Positions 28,051 through 35,929 of a stretch of DNA of 64,000 nt are shown here, in pieces. Origin of the DNA: an uncultured Burkholderiales bacterium (lineage in GTDB: Bacteria > Pseudomonadota > Gammaproteobacteria > Burkholderiales > Burkholderiaceae_C); the NCBI GenBank assembly GCA_903871545.1, contig CAIQHG010000079.1, forward strand, positions 1 to 64,000, read 5' to 3'. The notes beneath the pieces are model-generated. The model was not told where the DNA came from. It saw nothing but the letters and a program-made list of their open reading frames with translations, and did not search any database. Position 1 is the stretch's first letter, and each line of letters starts with the position of its first letter. Both the position numbers and the translations under genes were made by a program.

Positions 28051-28117
28051 ACAGATTCGCTAAAGTGAACTGCAAAATCGACACTTCATAATAGCTTTAG
28101 ATAAAAAGTGAATTACC

Positions 28118-28165
28118 AGAGCCTAACCATACCCCAAACGGGTGTAGTTAGGCTCTTCTTAGTTT
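28118..28165 (+). terminator. Rho-independent terminator after iorB
   Basis: Perfect 10-bp arms AGAGCCTAAC (28118-28127) and GTTAGGCTCT (28147-28156) flank a 19-base loop and are followed by a T-rich stretch. It separates iorAB from the sox genes. Confidence 0.75.
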
Positions 28166-28231
28166 TGCTTGGGTTAAATATTAAAATGACAAATAACACT
28201 CTGATTGCTTTTAATTTCGAGTAAACCTGAA

Positions 28232-28723
28232 ATGAACCGTGTTTATCTTAGTTGTATTTGGATTTTGCTGTGCTTTGTAAGTATCGTTGCCCTTGCACAG
28301 ACGAATTCTTTGGGCTCAAAGCCAGAACCCTTATCGGTCTTAAAGGAAAACCGTTTAACAGACTTTACTGTGGAGGGTGACGCAATCAACTCTGCGCTCG
28401 GAAACCGTACGGGTAACCCTGCCAAGGGCCAGCAAATTGTTCAATCAAGACAAGGGCAGTGCACTCTTTGTCATGCAATACCTGGGTATGTTGGGCAAGT
28501 TGGTAACTTAGGTCCTAGACTTGATGCAGTTGGGGCTAGGTATTCAAAGGCCCAATTGAGATTAAGAATTGTCAACGAAAGTTTGATTAACCCGCAAACG
28601 ATCATGCCGGCCTTTTACAAAGTAGATAACCTTGTAAGCGTGGATCCTCAGTGGAGAGGTCTTCCTATAATGGACGATCAGCAAATTGAAGATTTAGTGG
28701 CTTATTTAGCCACACTTAAGTAA
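28232..28723 (+). CDS. soxX: Sulfur-oxidation cytochrome c SoxX
   Basis: A signal peptide begins at the ATG at 28232 (MNRVYLSCIWILLCFVSIVA, then LAQT); an upstream TTG would add nine unneeded residues, so I start here. The mature protein has one haem-binding CTLCH (C77, C80, H81) after GQQIVQSRQGQC and ends with the SoxX pattern GNLGPRLDAVGARYSKAQLR, NPQTIMPAFYKVD and MDDQQIEDLVAYLATLK. SoxX pairs with SoxA to attach sulfur substrate to the SoxYZ carrier in the periplasm. It is the first gene of a soxXYZA run with gaps of 15 bp or less. Confidence 0.92.
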   Translation: MNRVYLSCIWILLCFVSIVALAQTNSLGSKPEPLSVLKENRLTDFTVEGDAINSALGNRTGNPAKGQQIVQSRQGQCTLCHAIPGYVGQVGNLGPRLDAVGARYSKAQLRLRIVNESLINPQTIMPAFYKVDNLVSVDPQWRGLPIMDDQQIEDLVAYLATLK

Positions 28724-28738
28724 GTCTAGGAGCAAATA

Positions 28739-29329
28739 TTGAGCGAAATTAATGCTGTTCAAACGCCTCAGCCGAGAACTGATGGGCAAAGCTTCGACAA
28801 CCCACATTTTACCAAAAGAGGTTTGCTTTTAGGCGGATTTAAGATTGGACTTATCTCCCCCTTGAGTTGGTTTACTGGATTTCAATTCGCTTTGACAAAG
28901 GACGCTCTTGCTCAGTCAGGGACGGCGCAGACAATAACTGGTTCCTCCTCAAGGGCTGAGCTTACGCCTTTTGAGCTCCTTTATAAGGAAATCACAAACT
29001 CTCAACCCATTGCACAAGGAGGCATTGTGCTTGAGACCCCGCGACTTGCGGACAATGGGCACTCAGCTGCTTTAAGGGTATACGTGCAAAGTCCCATGAC
29101 AAAGGATGACTACGTCAAAAGTATCTATCTTTTATCAGACAGAAATCCCAGACCCTTTATGGGTAGATTTGATTTATCGCCCCTTAACCCTAGCGCAGAA
29201 ATATCAACAAGGGTGCGCCTTAACGGCTCACAAAACGTGTACGCTTTAGCACTAACTTCCAAAGGGCAGTGGTTTAGCGTTCATGTCCCTGTTGAAGTGA
29301 CTGAGTCAGCTTGTTTGGATGCCAGTTAA
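28739..29329 (+). CDS. soxY: Sulfur-carrier protein SoxY with atypical C-terminus
   Basis: The N-terminal region (about 25-60) is a Tat-like export signal with KR in place of RR (FTKRGLLLGGFKIGL). The body matches SoxY: SQPIAQGGIVLETPRLADNG, an immunoglobulin-like beta domain and RVRLNGSQNVYALALTSKG. In typical SoxY the protein ends VTxGGCGG, where the cysteine carries the sulfur intermediate. Here it ends VTESACLDAS: the cysteine (C192) aligns, but all flanking glycines are replaced and two residues are added. The start is TTG (28739), with AGGAG ten bases upstream. Two bases separate it from soxZ. Confidence 0.88.
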   Translation: MSEINAVQTPQPRTDGQSFDNPHFTKRGLLLGGFKIGLISPLSWFTGFQFALTKDALAQSGTAQTITGSSSRAELTPFELLYKEITNSQPIAQGGIVLETPRLADNGHSAALRVYVQSPMTKDDYVKSIYLLSDRNPRPFMGRFDLSPLNPSAEISTRVRLNGSQNVYALALTSKGQWFSVHVPVEVTESACLDAS

Positions 29330-29331
29330 TA

Positions 29332-29649
29332 ATGGTAGCCCGAATTATTTCCCCCCCGCTTATTAAAAGCGACACTCCCTTTGAAGTCCGCTTAGTGATT
29401 CAACATCCAATGGAGACTGGTTTTCGACAAGATATGATGGGAGCATTGATTCCTAAAAATGTGATTCGTAAATTATCAGTTACCTTTAATTCAGAGTTGG
29501 TTTTCCAGGCCTCCCTGGGAACTGGAATCTCAGCCAACCCAAGTCTACAATTTTGGATGAAATCATCCCAATCTGGAGTGCTCAAGTTGTTGTGGGAGGA
29601 TGATTTAGGCGTAATCGGAGAAGCTGTAAAAAGTCTAGAAATAACGTGA
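29332..29649 (+). CDS. soxZ: Sulfur-carrier partner protein SoxZ
   Basis: The 105-residue product starts MVARIISPPLIKSDTPFEVR and contains the SoxZ hallmark HPMETGFRQDMMGALIPKNVI, followed by ANPSLQFWMKSSQSG. SoxZ heterodimerises with SoxY and stabilises the carrier in the periplasm; it is exported with SoxY and has no signal of its own, as here. I use the ATG at 29332, two bases after the soxY stop, rather than an upstream TTG inside soxY. Its stop overlaps the soxA start (GTGA), indicating coupled translation. Confidence 0.92.
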   Translation: MVARIISPPLIKSDTPFEVRLVIQHPMETGFRQDMMGALIPKNVIRKLSVTFNSELVFQASLGTGISANPSLQFWMKSSQSGVLKLLWEDDLGVIGEAVKSLEIT

Positions 29650-30560
29650 TTCCAGAATTGTTTCAGTTTTTAAATTTAAGATGCCTTTGTAAGCCATCAA
29701 GGCTTATCAATCAAACTCTAAATTGCGTATTGGGGATGCTTTTTACCGCGCTTACGTTGGCCCCCGTATTTGGCGCTCCAATGGGAGCGGCGTATCAAGA
29801 GGGAATAATAAACAACGGACAAGCTGTTGAGTTTGCCAGAGTAATACCTTCTGAGCAACTTAGGTCGGGGTTTACATTTATAAGCGACGATTTGCGATCT
29901 CTTCAAAGCAATGATGATTTAAATCCAGCATTTCTTTGGGTAATTCAGGGGGAAACTTTATGGAAGCGCGCTTTATCTAAAGACAATCCCTCCTGCGAAA
30001 ATTGCCACGGCGAATCCAATAAGAGTATGAGGGGTGTATCTACAAAGTATCCACAAATTGACCCCAAATCTGGTGATTTAATTAATTTGGAAGCTCGAAT
30101 AAACCTTTGTAGAGCCCGCTATCAGCATACGAGTGCGCTGAATTTAGAATCCGATGAAATGCTTGGAATTACCGCATACGTGGCATCAGCCTCAAGAGGC
30201 CTGCCCATGAACGTGAGGATAGACGCTCAAAATAGAGAACACTTTTTAAAAGGCCGCTCGCTGTACTACACTCGAATGGGCCAAATAAACTTGGCATGTA
30301 CCCATTGCCATGAGGAAAATTGGAGCGGAAAACTTCAAGGCGAAACAATTAGCCAGGGTCACATTAACGACTATCCTGTTTACAGGCTAGAGTGGCAGAA
30401 ATTGGGCTCTTTGCATAGAAGGATTAGGGCCTGTTTAAGTGGTGTGAGAGCTTATATGTTTCCATTGGGCTCAAAAGAGTTGTTGGATTTAGAGCTGTTT
30501 TTGGGTTGGAGGTCCTCAGACTCAAAAATAGTGGTTGAAAGTCCTGGAGTTAGGCGGTAG
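29646..30560 (+). CDS. soxA: Dihaem cytochrome c SoxA (L-cysteine S-thiosulfotransferase subunit)
   Basis: A long N-terminal signal (hydrophobic part about 28-44) precedes two haem-binding sites, CENCH (C117-H121) and CTHCH (C218-H222). The expected C-terminal cysteine ligand of the active-site haem is C263 in RACLSGVRAYMFP. SoxAX conjugates thiosulfate to the SoxY cysteine. The start is GTG at 29646, overlapping the soxZ stop. soxB, which normally follows, is absent: the next gene is an oxidoreductase on the same strand after a 115-bp gap. Confidence 0.9.
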   Translation: MIPELFQFLNLRCLCKPSRLINQTLNCVLGMLFTALTLAPVFGAPMGAAYQEGIINNGQAVEFARVIPSEQLRSGFTFISDDLRSLQSNDDLNPAFLWVIQGETLWKRALSKDNPSCENCHGESNKSMRGVSTKYPQIDPKSGDLINLEARINLCRARYQHTSALNLESDEMLGITAYVASASRGLPMNVRIDAQNREHFLKGRSLYYTRMGQINLACTHCHEENWSGKLQGETISQGHINDYPVYRLEWQKLGSLHRRIRACLSGVRAYMFPLGSKELLDLELFLGWRSSDSKIVVESPGVRR

Positions 30561-30675
30561 AGAAAAAATGCGATGCAATCAAGAAAAATACAGATTTTCT
30601 TTTGTAAGTTTTAGTGTTTTTTTGAAGACTGTTGAGTGGCCAGAGATAATAAATTTATATAAATAAGGTTGATCA

Positions 30676-31653
30676 ATGAAAGCTGTTTGGTACACAAAAA
30701 ACGGATCCCCCGAGGATACTTTAATCTTAGGGGACATCCAAATCCCAGAGCCCAGCGAGGGTGAGGTCAGGGTCAAGTTGAAGACCTCCGGAGTTAATCC
30801 ATCGGATGTGAAATCTCGAATTGCGAGGCCCCTTAACGCGCCCTTTATCATCCCTCACAGCGATGGTGCAGGCATCATTGAAAAAGTCGGCAGCGGTGTA
30901 GACAGCTCCAGGGTCGGTGAGCGGGTATGGATTTGGAATGCACAGTGGGGTCGCGCTCACGGTAGTGCCTGCGAGTACATTGTTTTAAAAGAGCAGCAGG
31001 CCGTTCATTTGCCCTCAAATACCACCTTTGAGGAGGGCGCTTGCTTAGGGATTCCGTTGTTGACAGCCGTACAGGCGATAAATTTGTGCGGGGATTTAAA
31101 GGGTAAAACGGTCTTGGTAACTGGGGCTGCTTCCAGTGTGGGTCACTATGCGGCGCAATTGGCTGCGCACGGGGGGGCGAGAGTTTTTGGAACCGTGGGT
31201 TCAAGCGAGAAAGCAACGCACGCCAAATCTGCTGGGGTTGAGGAATGTATTTACTACAAAACTGAATCAGTTCCTGATCGGATCAAATCACTCACTAACG
31301 GGTGCGGTGTAGACACAATTATTGACATGGATTTTTCCGGTACCAGTCAGTGGCTAGGTGATGGCGTTTTGTCCTCCCACGGGACATTGGTGTGCTTCGG
31401 CTCAAACATACCTGGGGACATAAATATCAACTTCAGGCCCCTACTGTTTAACTCTATCACCTGCAAGTTTTTCCTGATCTATGATTTGACACAAGACGAA
31501 AGAATAAAAATTTTGCAACAAACTAATCATTTATTAGAGAAAAAATTAATCACCCACACCATAGCTAAAGAATACCCTTTAAGCGAGATTATTGCCGCTC
31601 ACCAAGCGGTGGAAAAAGGTCAATACACGGGCAACGTGGTAATGATTATTTAA
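30676..31653 (+). CDS. Zinc-independent MDR-family quinone oxidoreductase
   Basis: The protein begins MKAVWYTKNGSPEDTL and has the medium-chain dehydrogenase/reductase layout: a GroES-like domain with SGVNPSDVKSRI and HSDGAGIIEKVGSG, then the NADPH-binding VLVTGAASSVGHYAAQLA. The zinc-ligand cysteines of alcohol dehydrogenases are not evident, which fits the NADPH:quinone reductase branch (Qor/zeta-crystallin). Substrate uncertain. An adequate ATG lies after GATCA; no strong ribosome binding site. Confidence 0.87.
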   Translation: MKAVWYTKNGSPEDTLILGDIQIPEPSEGEVRVKLKTSGVNPSDVKSRIARPLNAPFIIPHSDGAGIIEKVGSGVDSSRVGERVWIWNAQWGRAHGSACEYIVLKEQQAVHLPSNTTFEEGACLGIPLLTAVQAINLCGDLKGKTVLVTGAASSVGHYAAQLAAHGGARVFGTVGSSEKATHAKSAGVEECIYYKTESVPDRIKSLTNGCGVDTIIDMDFSGTSQWLGDGVLSSHGTLVCFGSNIPGDININFRPLLFNSITCKFFLIYDLTQDERIKILQQTNHLLEKKLITHTIAKEYPLSEIIAAHQAVEKGQYTGNVVMII

Positions 31654-31888
31654 AAAAAGTTGCTTTGTTTGCTTTAGATTTTTTAAGCTCTTTATTATCA
31701 GTTGGTAAAGTTCTTGCCCCATAGGGTTTTTACCATGAATTTTCAGCTATATCTTGAAAATTTTGGTAAATAATCCAGGGTTGATCACCCTAATTGATTT
31801 AAGAAGGAAGCTCTCTTTCTCCGTTCTGATATTTGATCGTTTTTTAAATTCCTTATATCTTCTATTTCATTCATACATTTCAAGTACC

Positions 31889-32761
31889 ATGCGATTTATT
31901 AGTTTTGAGCACAAGGGCCATTCAACAGTAGGTGTCGTTTTGGACGCCAATTCTGAACAATTTGTTGATCTATCTGCACTAGGGACGTCACTTCCTACAG
32001 AGTTGGGCGCCTTAATAGCAACCACAAACGGTTTGAACACTGCTTTTGCAGCCGCCAAATCAGCACCCGACAGTGCTACTAAATCAATTAAAGATGTTAA
32101 TTTACTCCCTTTGATTGTGAGTCCAAGCAAAATCATATGTATGGGCCTTAATTACGCCGACCATGCAAAAGAGGGAGGAAATGCAAGACCAGAATTTCCA
32201 AGCTTCTTTTTGCGCGGCCCCTCATCAATGGTGGGGCATAACCGCCCCATTATTCGACCCAAAGCATCCAGTAAGCTCGATTTTGAAGCAGAATTGGCAA
32301 TAGTAATTGGGCAAAAAGCGCGACATTTAACCCCCGAGAATGCGCTATCTTGCATTGCTGGATACTCGTGCTTTAACGACGGAAGTATTCGCGACTTCCA
32401 AAGAAAGTCCTCCCAGTGGACTTTGGGGAAAAATTTTGATGCAACAGGTGGATTTGGCCCTTGGCTTGTGACGCCTGATGAGCTTCCCCTTGCTGGCGAT
32501 GGACTGAGAATTCAGTCAAGGCTTAACGGCAAAATTATGCAAGACGGCAATACCAAGGACTTCTTATGGGGAGTGGTTGAGTCTCTTTGCATTATCAGTG
32601 AGTGCATGACTTTAGTCCCTGGTGACGTAATCATTACGGGGACCCCTGCTGGAGTTGGGTACGCTCGTACGCCCCCTGTTTGGATGGCACCTGGGGATAT
32701 CTGCGAGATAGACATTGAAGGTGTTGGTGTGCTTGTAAATACCATTGCAGACGAGGCTTAA
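31889..32761 (+). CDS. Fumarylacetoacetate hydrolase (FAH) family protein
   Basis: The FAH fold signatures are clear: ICMGLNYADHAKEGG, FFLRGPSSMVGHNRPI, the metal-binding LDFEAELAIVIGQKA and WTLGKNFDATGGFGPWLV, then GDVIITGTPAGVGYAR. The family cleaves or hydrates acyl-pyruvates and related 2-oxo acids during aromatic degradation; the specific substrate cannot be read. I place the start at the ATG at 31889 (MRFISFEHKG, 290 aa), because the upstream in-frame extension from a TTG is hydrophobic and not typical of the family. Confidence 0.88.
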   Translation: MRFISFEHKGHSTVGVVLDANSEQFVDLSALGTSLPTELGALIATTNGLNTAFAAAKSAPDSATKSIKDVNLLPLIVSPSKIICMGLNYADHAKEGGNARPEFPSFFLRGPSSMVGHNRPIIRPKASSKLDFEAELAIVIGQKARHLTPENALSCIAGYSCFNDGSIRDFQRKSSQWTLGKNFDATGGFGPWLVTPDELPLAGDGLRIQSRLNGKIMQDGNTKDFLWGVVESLCIISECMTLVPGDVIITGTPAGVGYARTPPVWMAPGDICEIDIEGVGVLVNTIADEA

Positions 32762-32896
32762 AGGCCATCTATCAAAGGTTTGATAAGTTTTTTGATACCA
32801 GTTTTTTTTTGAAATGACTTGCTCAATCAGTTTTGCGTCGAAAAACTTTGTTGGTTGATTTTTGCACAATTCATTTGAATAAAAGGAAGTCTTGAA

Positions 32897-34228
32897 ATGG
32901 AAAATAAAAACCGCCGCGCGCACCTCAAGCAGTGGGGAGGGCTAATTGCAGGGGGCTTGAGTGCTGTTGCCCCTATGGGATCTCGCGCTCAGCAAAATTC
33001 TCCAGTCCCCTTGGAGGGTATTGGCTACAAAATTAACCATTTATCCTACTCTGATATAGGGGGGCGACCCGATAGCGTTCAAGTAATGAAAAATAAGGAC
33101 CACCTTTACGTGGGCCATATGCACAGTGATGGTGTGACCATCTTAGATGCGTCAAATCCAAAAGAATTAAAGCCAGTTAATTTCTTTACGGCGGGCAAAT
33201 TTACTAGAACTCATCATTTACAAGTTGCAGAGAATTTACTTTTACTTGCCAATGGTGCAAACATTGTTGCCATGCAGTCATATAGCGACATGCGAGGATA
33301 TTTTGAAAACAACCCGGTCGATACCTTAACAAATCGCAAAAAGTTTCGCTCTGGTTTGTCCATTCACGACATATCAGATCCCAAAGAGATGAGGGAGATC
33401 GCGTTTCTAGAAATGCCAGGAATTGGGATTAACCGTTTATGGTGGGTAGGTGGTCGTTATGCTTACATTGCAGCCCATCTAGATGGTTTTACAGACACTA
33501 TCTTAGTAACTGTCGACTTGCAAAACATCACTAAACCAGAAATCGTATCTAAGTGGTGGATGCCTGGCATGAACCGCGCAGCAGGCGAGGTGTCAACGAT
33601 GCCAAAAGGTAAGCGCATGGCATTACACCACATGATCACATCGGGCAATAAAGGTTACGCTGCATGGAGGGACGGAGGATTTTCAATACATGATTTGAGT
33701 GATCCTGCTAATCCTAAACTTTTATCGCGCATTAATTGGTCTCCACCTTTTCCAGGGGGTACGCATACGCCCTTGCCCCTGCCAAAGAGGGGACTTTGTG
33801 TTGTCGCGGACGAAGGGAATGCTGAAAAATGTGCAAAAGGCACCTTCCATACTTTCGTCGTTGATGTGCGTGTGCCAGAAAACCCAGTTCCAATCTCCAC
33901 ACTCCCAACTCCTAGGGACAGAGATTATTGCTCTTTGGGTGTTTTTGGTCCGCACAATTTGCATGAAAATAGACCGGGTTCATTTCAAAGTGAGGAGACT
34001 ATCTTTGCAACCTACAACAATGCCGGTGTCAGGGTGTATGATATCTCCAATCAATTCGAACCTAAAGAGCTCGCGTATTGGGTCCCCCCACTGCCGCAAA
34101 AGATGATGGATCCAAGGCCTAATGTTGCTTTTGCTGCCAAAACTTGTGATGCTTACGTCACGCCTCAGGGTTTGATGTACGTTAGTGATTGGAACGGGGG
34201 ACTGCACGTCCTAGAATACAAAGGTTGA
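32897..34228 (+). CDS. Tat-exported beta-propeller protein with LVIVD-like repeats
   Basis: The N-terminus NRRAHLKQWGGLIAGGLSA is a twin-arginine signal (RRxHLK), so the product is probably exported folded. The body consists of repeated blades of the type DHLYVGHMHSDGVTILDASNPKELKPV, RSGLSIHDISDPKEMREIAF and AGVRVYDISNQFEPKELAYW, as in the LVIVD repeat family. The enzymatic or binding role is unknown; the many His and Cys residues (e.g. HHLQV, GPHNLHENR) could bind metal. GGAAG precedes the ATG. It sits between FAH and peroxiredoxin genes. Confidence 0.8.
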   Translation: MENKNRRAHLKQWGGLIAGGLSAVAPMGSRAQQNSPVPLEGIGYKINHLSYSDIGGRPDSVQVMKNKDHLYVGHMHSDGVTILDASNPKELKPVNFFTAGKFTRTHHLQVAENLLLLANGANIVAMQSYSDMRGYFENNPVDTLTNRKKFRSGLSIHDISDPKEMREIAFLEMPGIGINRLWWVGGRYAYIAAHLDGFTDTILVTVDLQNITKPEIVSKWWMPGMNRAAGEVSTMPKGKRMALHHMITSGNKGYAAWRDGGFSIHDLSDPANPKLLSRINWSPPFPGGTHTPLPLPKRGLCVVADEGNAEKCAKGTFHTFVVDVRVPENPVPISTLPTPRDRDYCSLGVFGPHNLHENRPGSFQSEETIFATYNNAGVRVYDISNQFEPKELAYWVPPLPQKMMDPRPNVAFAAKTCDAYVTPQGLMYVSDWNGGLHVLEYKG

Positions 34229-34281
34229 TTTAGTTTTTATCCTCAACATAGTCAAAACATAAACTTTCTGGAATTAAAAAA

Positions 34282-34941
34282 ATGTCACTTCGAATAAACG
34301 ATATAGCCCCCAATTTTGATGCTCAAACTACTCACGGAATGATCAACTTTCATCAGTGGATTGGAGACAGTTGGGCAATACTTTTTTCCCATCCAAAGGA
34401 TTTCACTCCGGTTTGCACAACTGAACTCGGTTACATGGCCAAGATTGAACCTGAGTTCACAAAAAGAAACTGCAAACTTATTGGCCTGAGCTTAGATCCC
34501 GTTGACCGTCACGGTAGCTGGGCTAAAGATATCGAGGAAACACAGGGTGCTGCAGTTAAATACCCAATGATTGGGGACACGGATTTAAATGTCGCAAAAC
34601 TCTATAACATGCTACCTGCTGATGAAAGCGGTAATTCTGATGCTCGTACTGCGGCTAATAGTGCTACCGTTCGTTCTGTTTTCGTAATTGGTCCAGATAA
34701 AAAAATTAAGCTAATGATGACCTATCCGATGACAACGGGAAGAAACTTTGACGAAATATTAAGGGCACTCGACTCCATGCAGTTAACGGTTAAATACAAA
34801 GTTGCAACCCCCGTTAATTGGAAGAACGGCGAAGATGTAATTATTGCAGGCTCTGTCTCTGATGAGGATGCAAAAACTCTTTTCCCCCAAGGTTGGAATA
34901 CCGTAAAGCCCTATTTAAGAGTTGTTAAACAACCCAAGTAA
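34282..34941 (+). CDS. 1-Cys (Prx6-type) peroxiredoxin
   Basis: The active-site motif HPKDFTPVCTTELGYM places the peroxidatic cysteine at C45, with T42 and P43 in the usual positions. The long C-terminal arm (about 160-219, including PVNWKNGEDVIIAGSVSDEDAK and FPQGWNTVKPYLRV) and the absence of a resolving cysteine define the Prx6 branch. It reduces peroxides in the cytoplasm with an external thiol. Length (219 aa) is standard. A clear terminator follows at 34971-35003. Confidence 0.92.
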   Translation: MSLRINDIAPNFDAQTTHGMINFHQWIGDSWAILFSHPKDFTPVCTTELGYMAKIEPEFTKRNCKLIGLSLDPVDRHGSWAKDIEETQGAAVKYPMIGDTDLNVAKLYNMLPADESGNSDARTAANSATVRSVFVIGPDKKIKLMMTYPMTTGRNFDEILRALDSMQLTVKYKVATPVNWKNGEDVIIAGSVSDEDAKTLFPQGWNTVKPYLRVVKQPK

Positions 34942-34970
34942 GAATTGGAGAGTTGCTGGTAAGGTTATGC

Positions 34971-35003
34971 AAAGGCTGCCGCTCAAAACCGGTAGCCTTT
35001 TTT
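34971..35003 (+). terminator. Rho-independent terminator after the peroxiredoxin gene
   Basis: AAGGCTGCCG (34972-34981) pairs with CGGTAGCCTT (34990-34999) through ten base pairs including one G-T wobble, with an 8-base loop, and is followed by a run of Ts. Confidence 0.75.
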
Positions 35004-35140
35004 ATTCATCCGCGCGAATATAATCTAACATAATATATTTTAAAAATGGGTTCCTTACCCTTTTGTTCAAGGTCTTTGAACTGAGATAATTGAGCGCTAA
35101 TTTTTAAGTTTTAGTTAATTGTTTTCACTTAAAGGTTGCT

Positions 35141-35668
35141 ATGCATGACGTTAAATCGATTACCAAATTGCTTGACCCACTATTTCCTGGTCTATTTGGT
35201 GTCAAGGTAACAGAGGTTGGAATTGAGAAGGTGCTAGGAGAGTTGCATTTGCGGGAGGATTTTCTATCCGTAGGCGAGGTTGTTCAATCTGTTGCCTATC
35301 TAACTCTTGCAGACACTCTTTGTGTGGCAGGTACGCTTATGAACAACCCCGATAGTTTAAAAGTTCTTACCAAAGACTCGAGTACTAAATTTTTTGCTAT
35401 TGCAGAAGCTGAAACTTTGATAAAGGCGGAGGCAAGGGCTTTTCATAGAGGCAAATCCACCATGGTGTGGCAAGTCAGTGTTCAAAATGAAGAGGGGAAA
35501 TTGTGCGCCATAGTGACGCAAACCATGCAGGTTCTAGACCCTGTCGAGCAAGAGGTACCCTTGCCCCCTATCACTCCACCAGTTCCCTTAACCCCGCCCC
35601 CGCCTCCTACCCCCCGCCCAGCTCCCAGCCCAGCAGAGGAATCCCCAGATCAGACTGCAGCTTCCTAA
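35141..35668 (+). CDS. PaaI-like hot-dog thioesterase with proline-rich tail
   Basis: Residues about 1-130 match the PaaI/DUF4442-like hot-dog fold: LFPGLFGVKVTEVGIEKVLG, a central helix SVGEVVQSVAYLTLADTL and strands ETLIKAEARAFHRGKSTMVWQV. The usual HGG turn is replaced by SVGEVV, so activity is less certain. The last 40 residues are an unusual Pro/Thr/Ser tail (PPITPPVPLTPPPPPTPRP) that is not part of the domain. It may be a recent extension encoded by C-rich repeats. Confidence 0.75.
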   Translation: MHDVKSITKLLDPLFPGLFGVKVTEVGIEKVLGELHLREDFLSVGEVVQSVAYLTLADTLCVAGTLMNNPDSLKVLTKDSSTKFFAIAEAETLIKAEARAFHRGKSTMVWQVSVQNEEGKLCAIVTQTMQVLDPVEQEVPLPPITPPVPLTPPPPPTPRPAPSPAEESPDQTAAS

Positions 35669-35752
35669 CGTCCATAGACCTTAGGGTTTCAAAACTCTTG
35701 AACAAAAATTAACTCTCCAATGTTGCGGGGCTAGTATCGATCGACCCCACAT

Positions 35753-35780
35753 AACTTAACTCAACTTAACTCAACTTAAC
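35753..35780 (+). repeat. Short tandem repeat, 10-bp unit TCAACTTAAC
   Basis: Two exact copies of TCAACTTAAC follow a third partial copy (AACTTAAC) in the gap between the PaaI-like and kup genes. A GGGG...CCCC inverted repeat lies just upstream (about 35726-35748). No function can be assigned. Confidence 0.6.
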
Positions 35781-35929
35781 GCATTTCGAATTTGAGTGTT
35801 GCAGTTAATTCGTATATAAATCAATTAGTTACAGCTTTTTCTTTGTTCTTGATTGCAGGTGATGTAAATGGTTGACGAGATCTTTAATTGATCTACAATG
35901 CCCATTCTCTACACATCAAGCAGTGGTTT

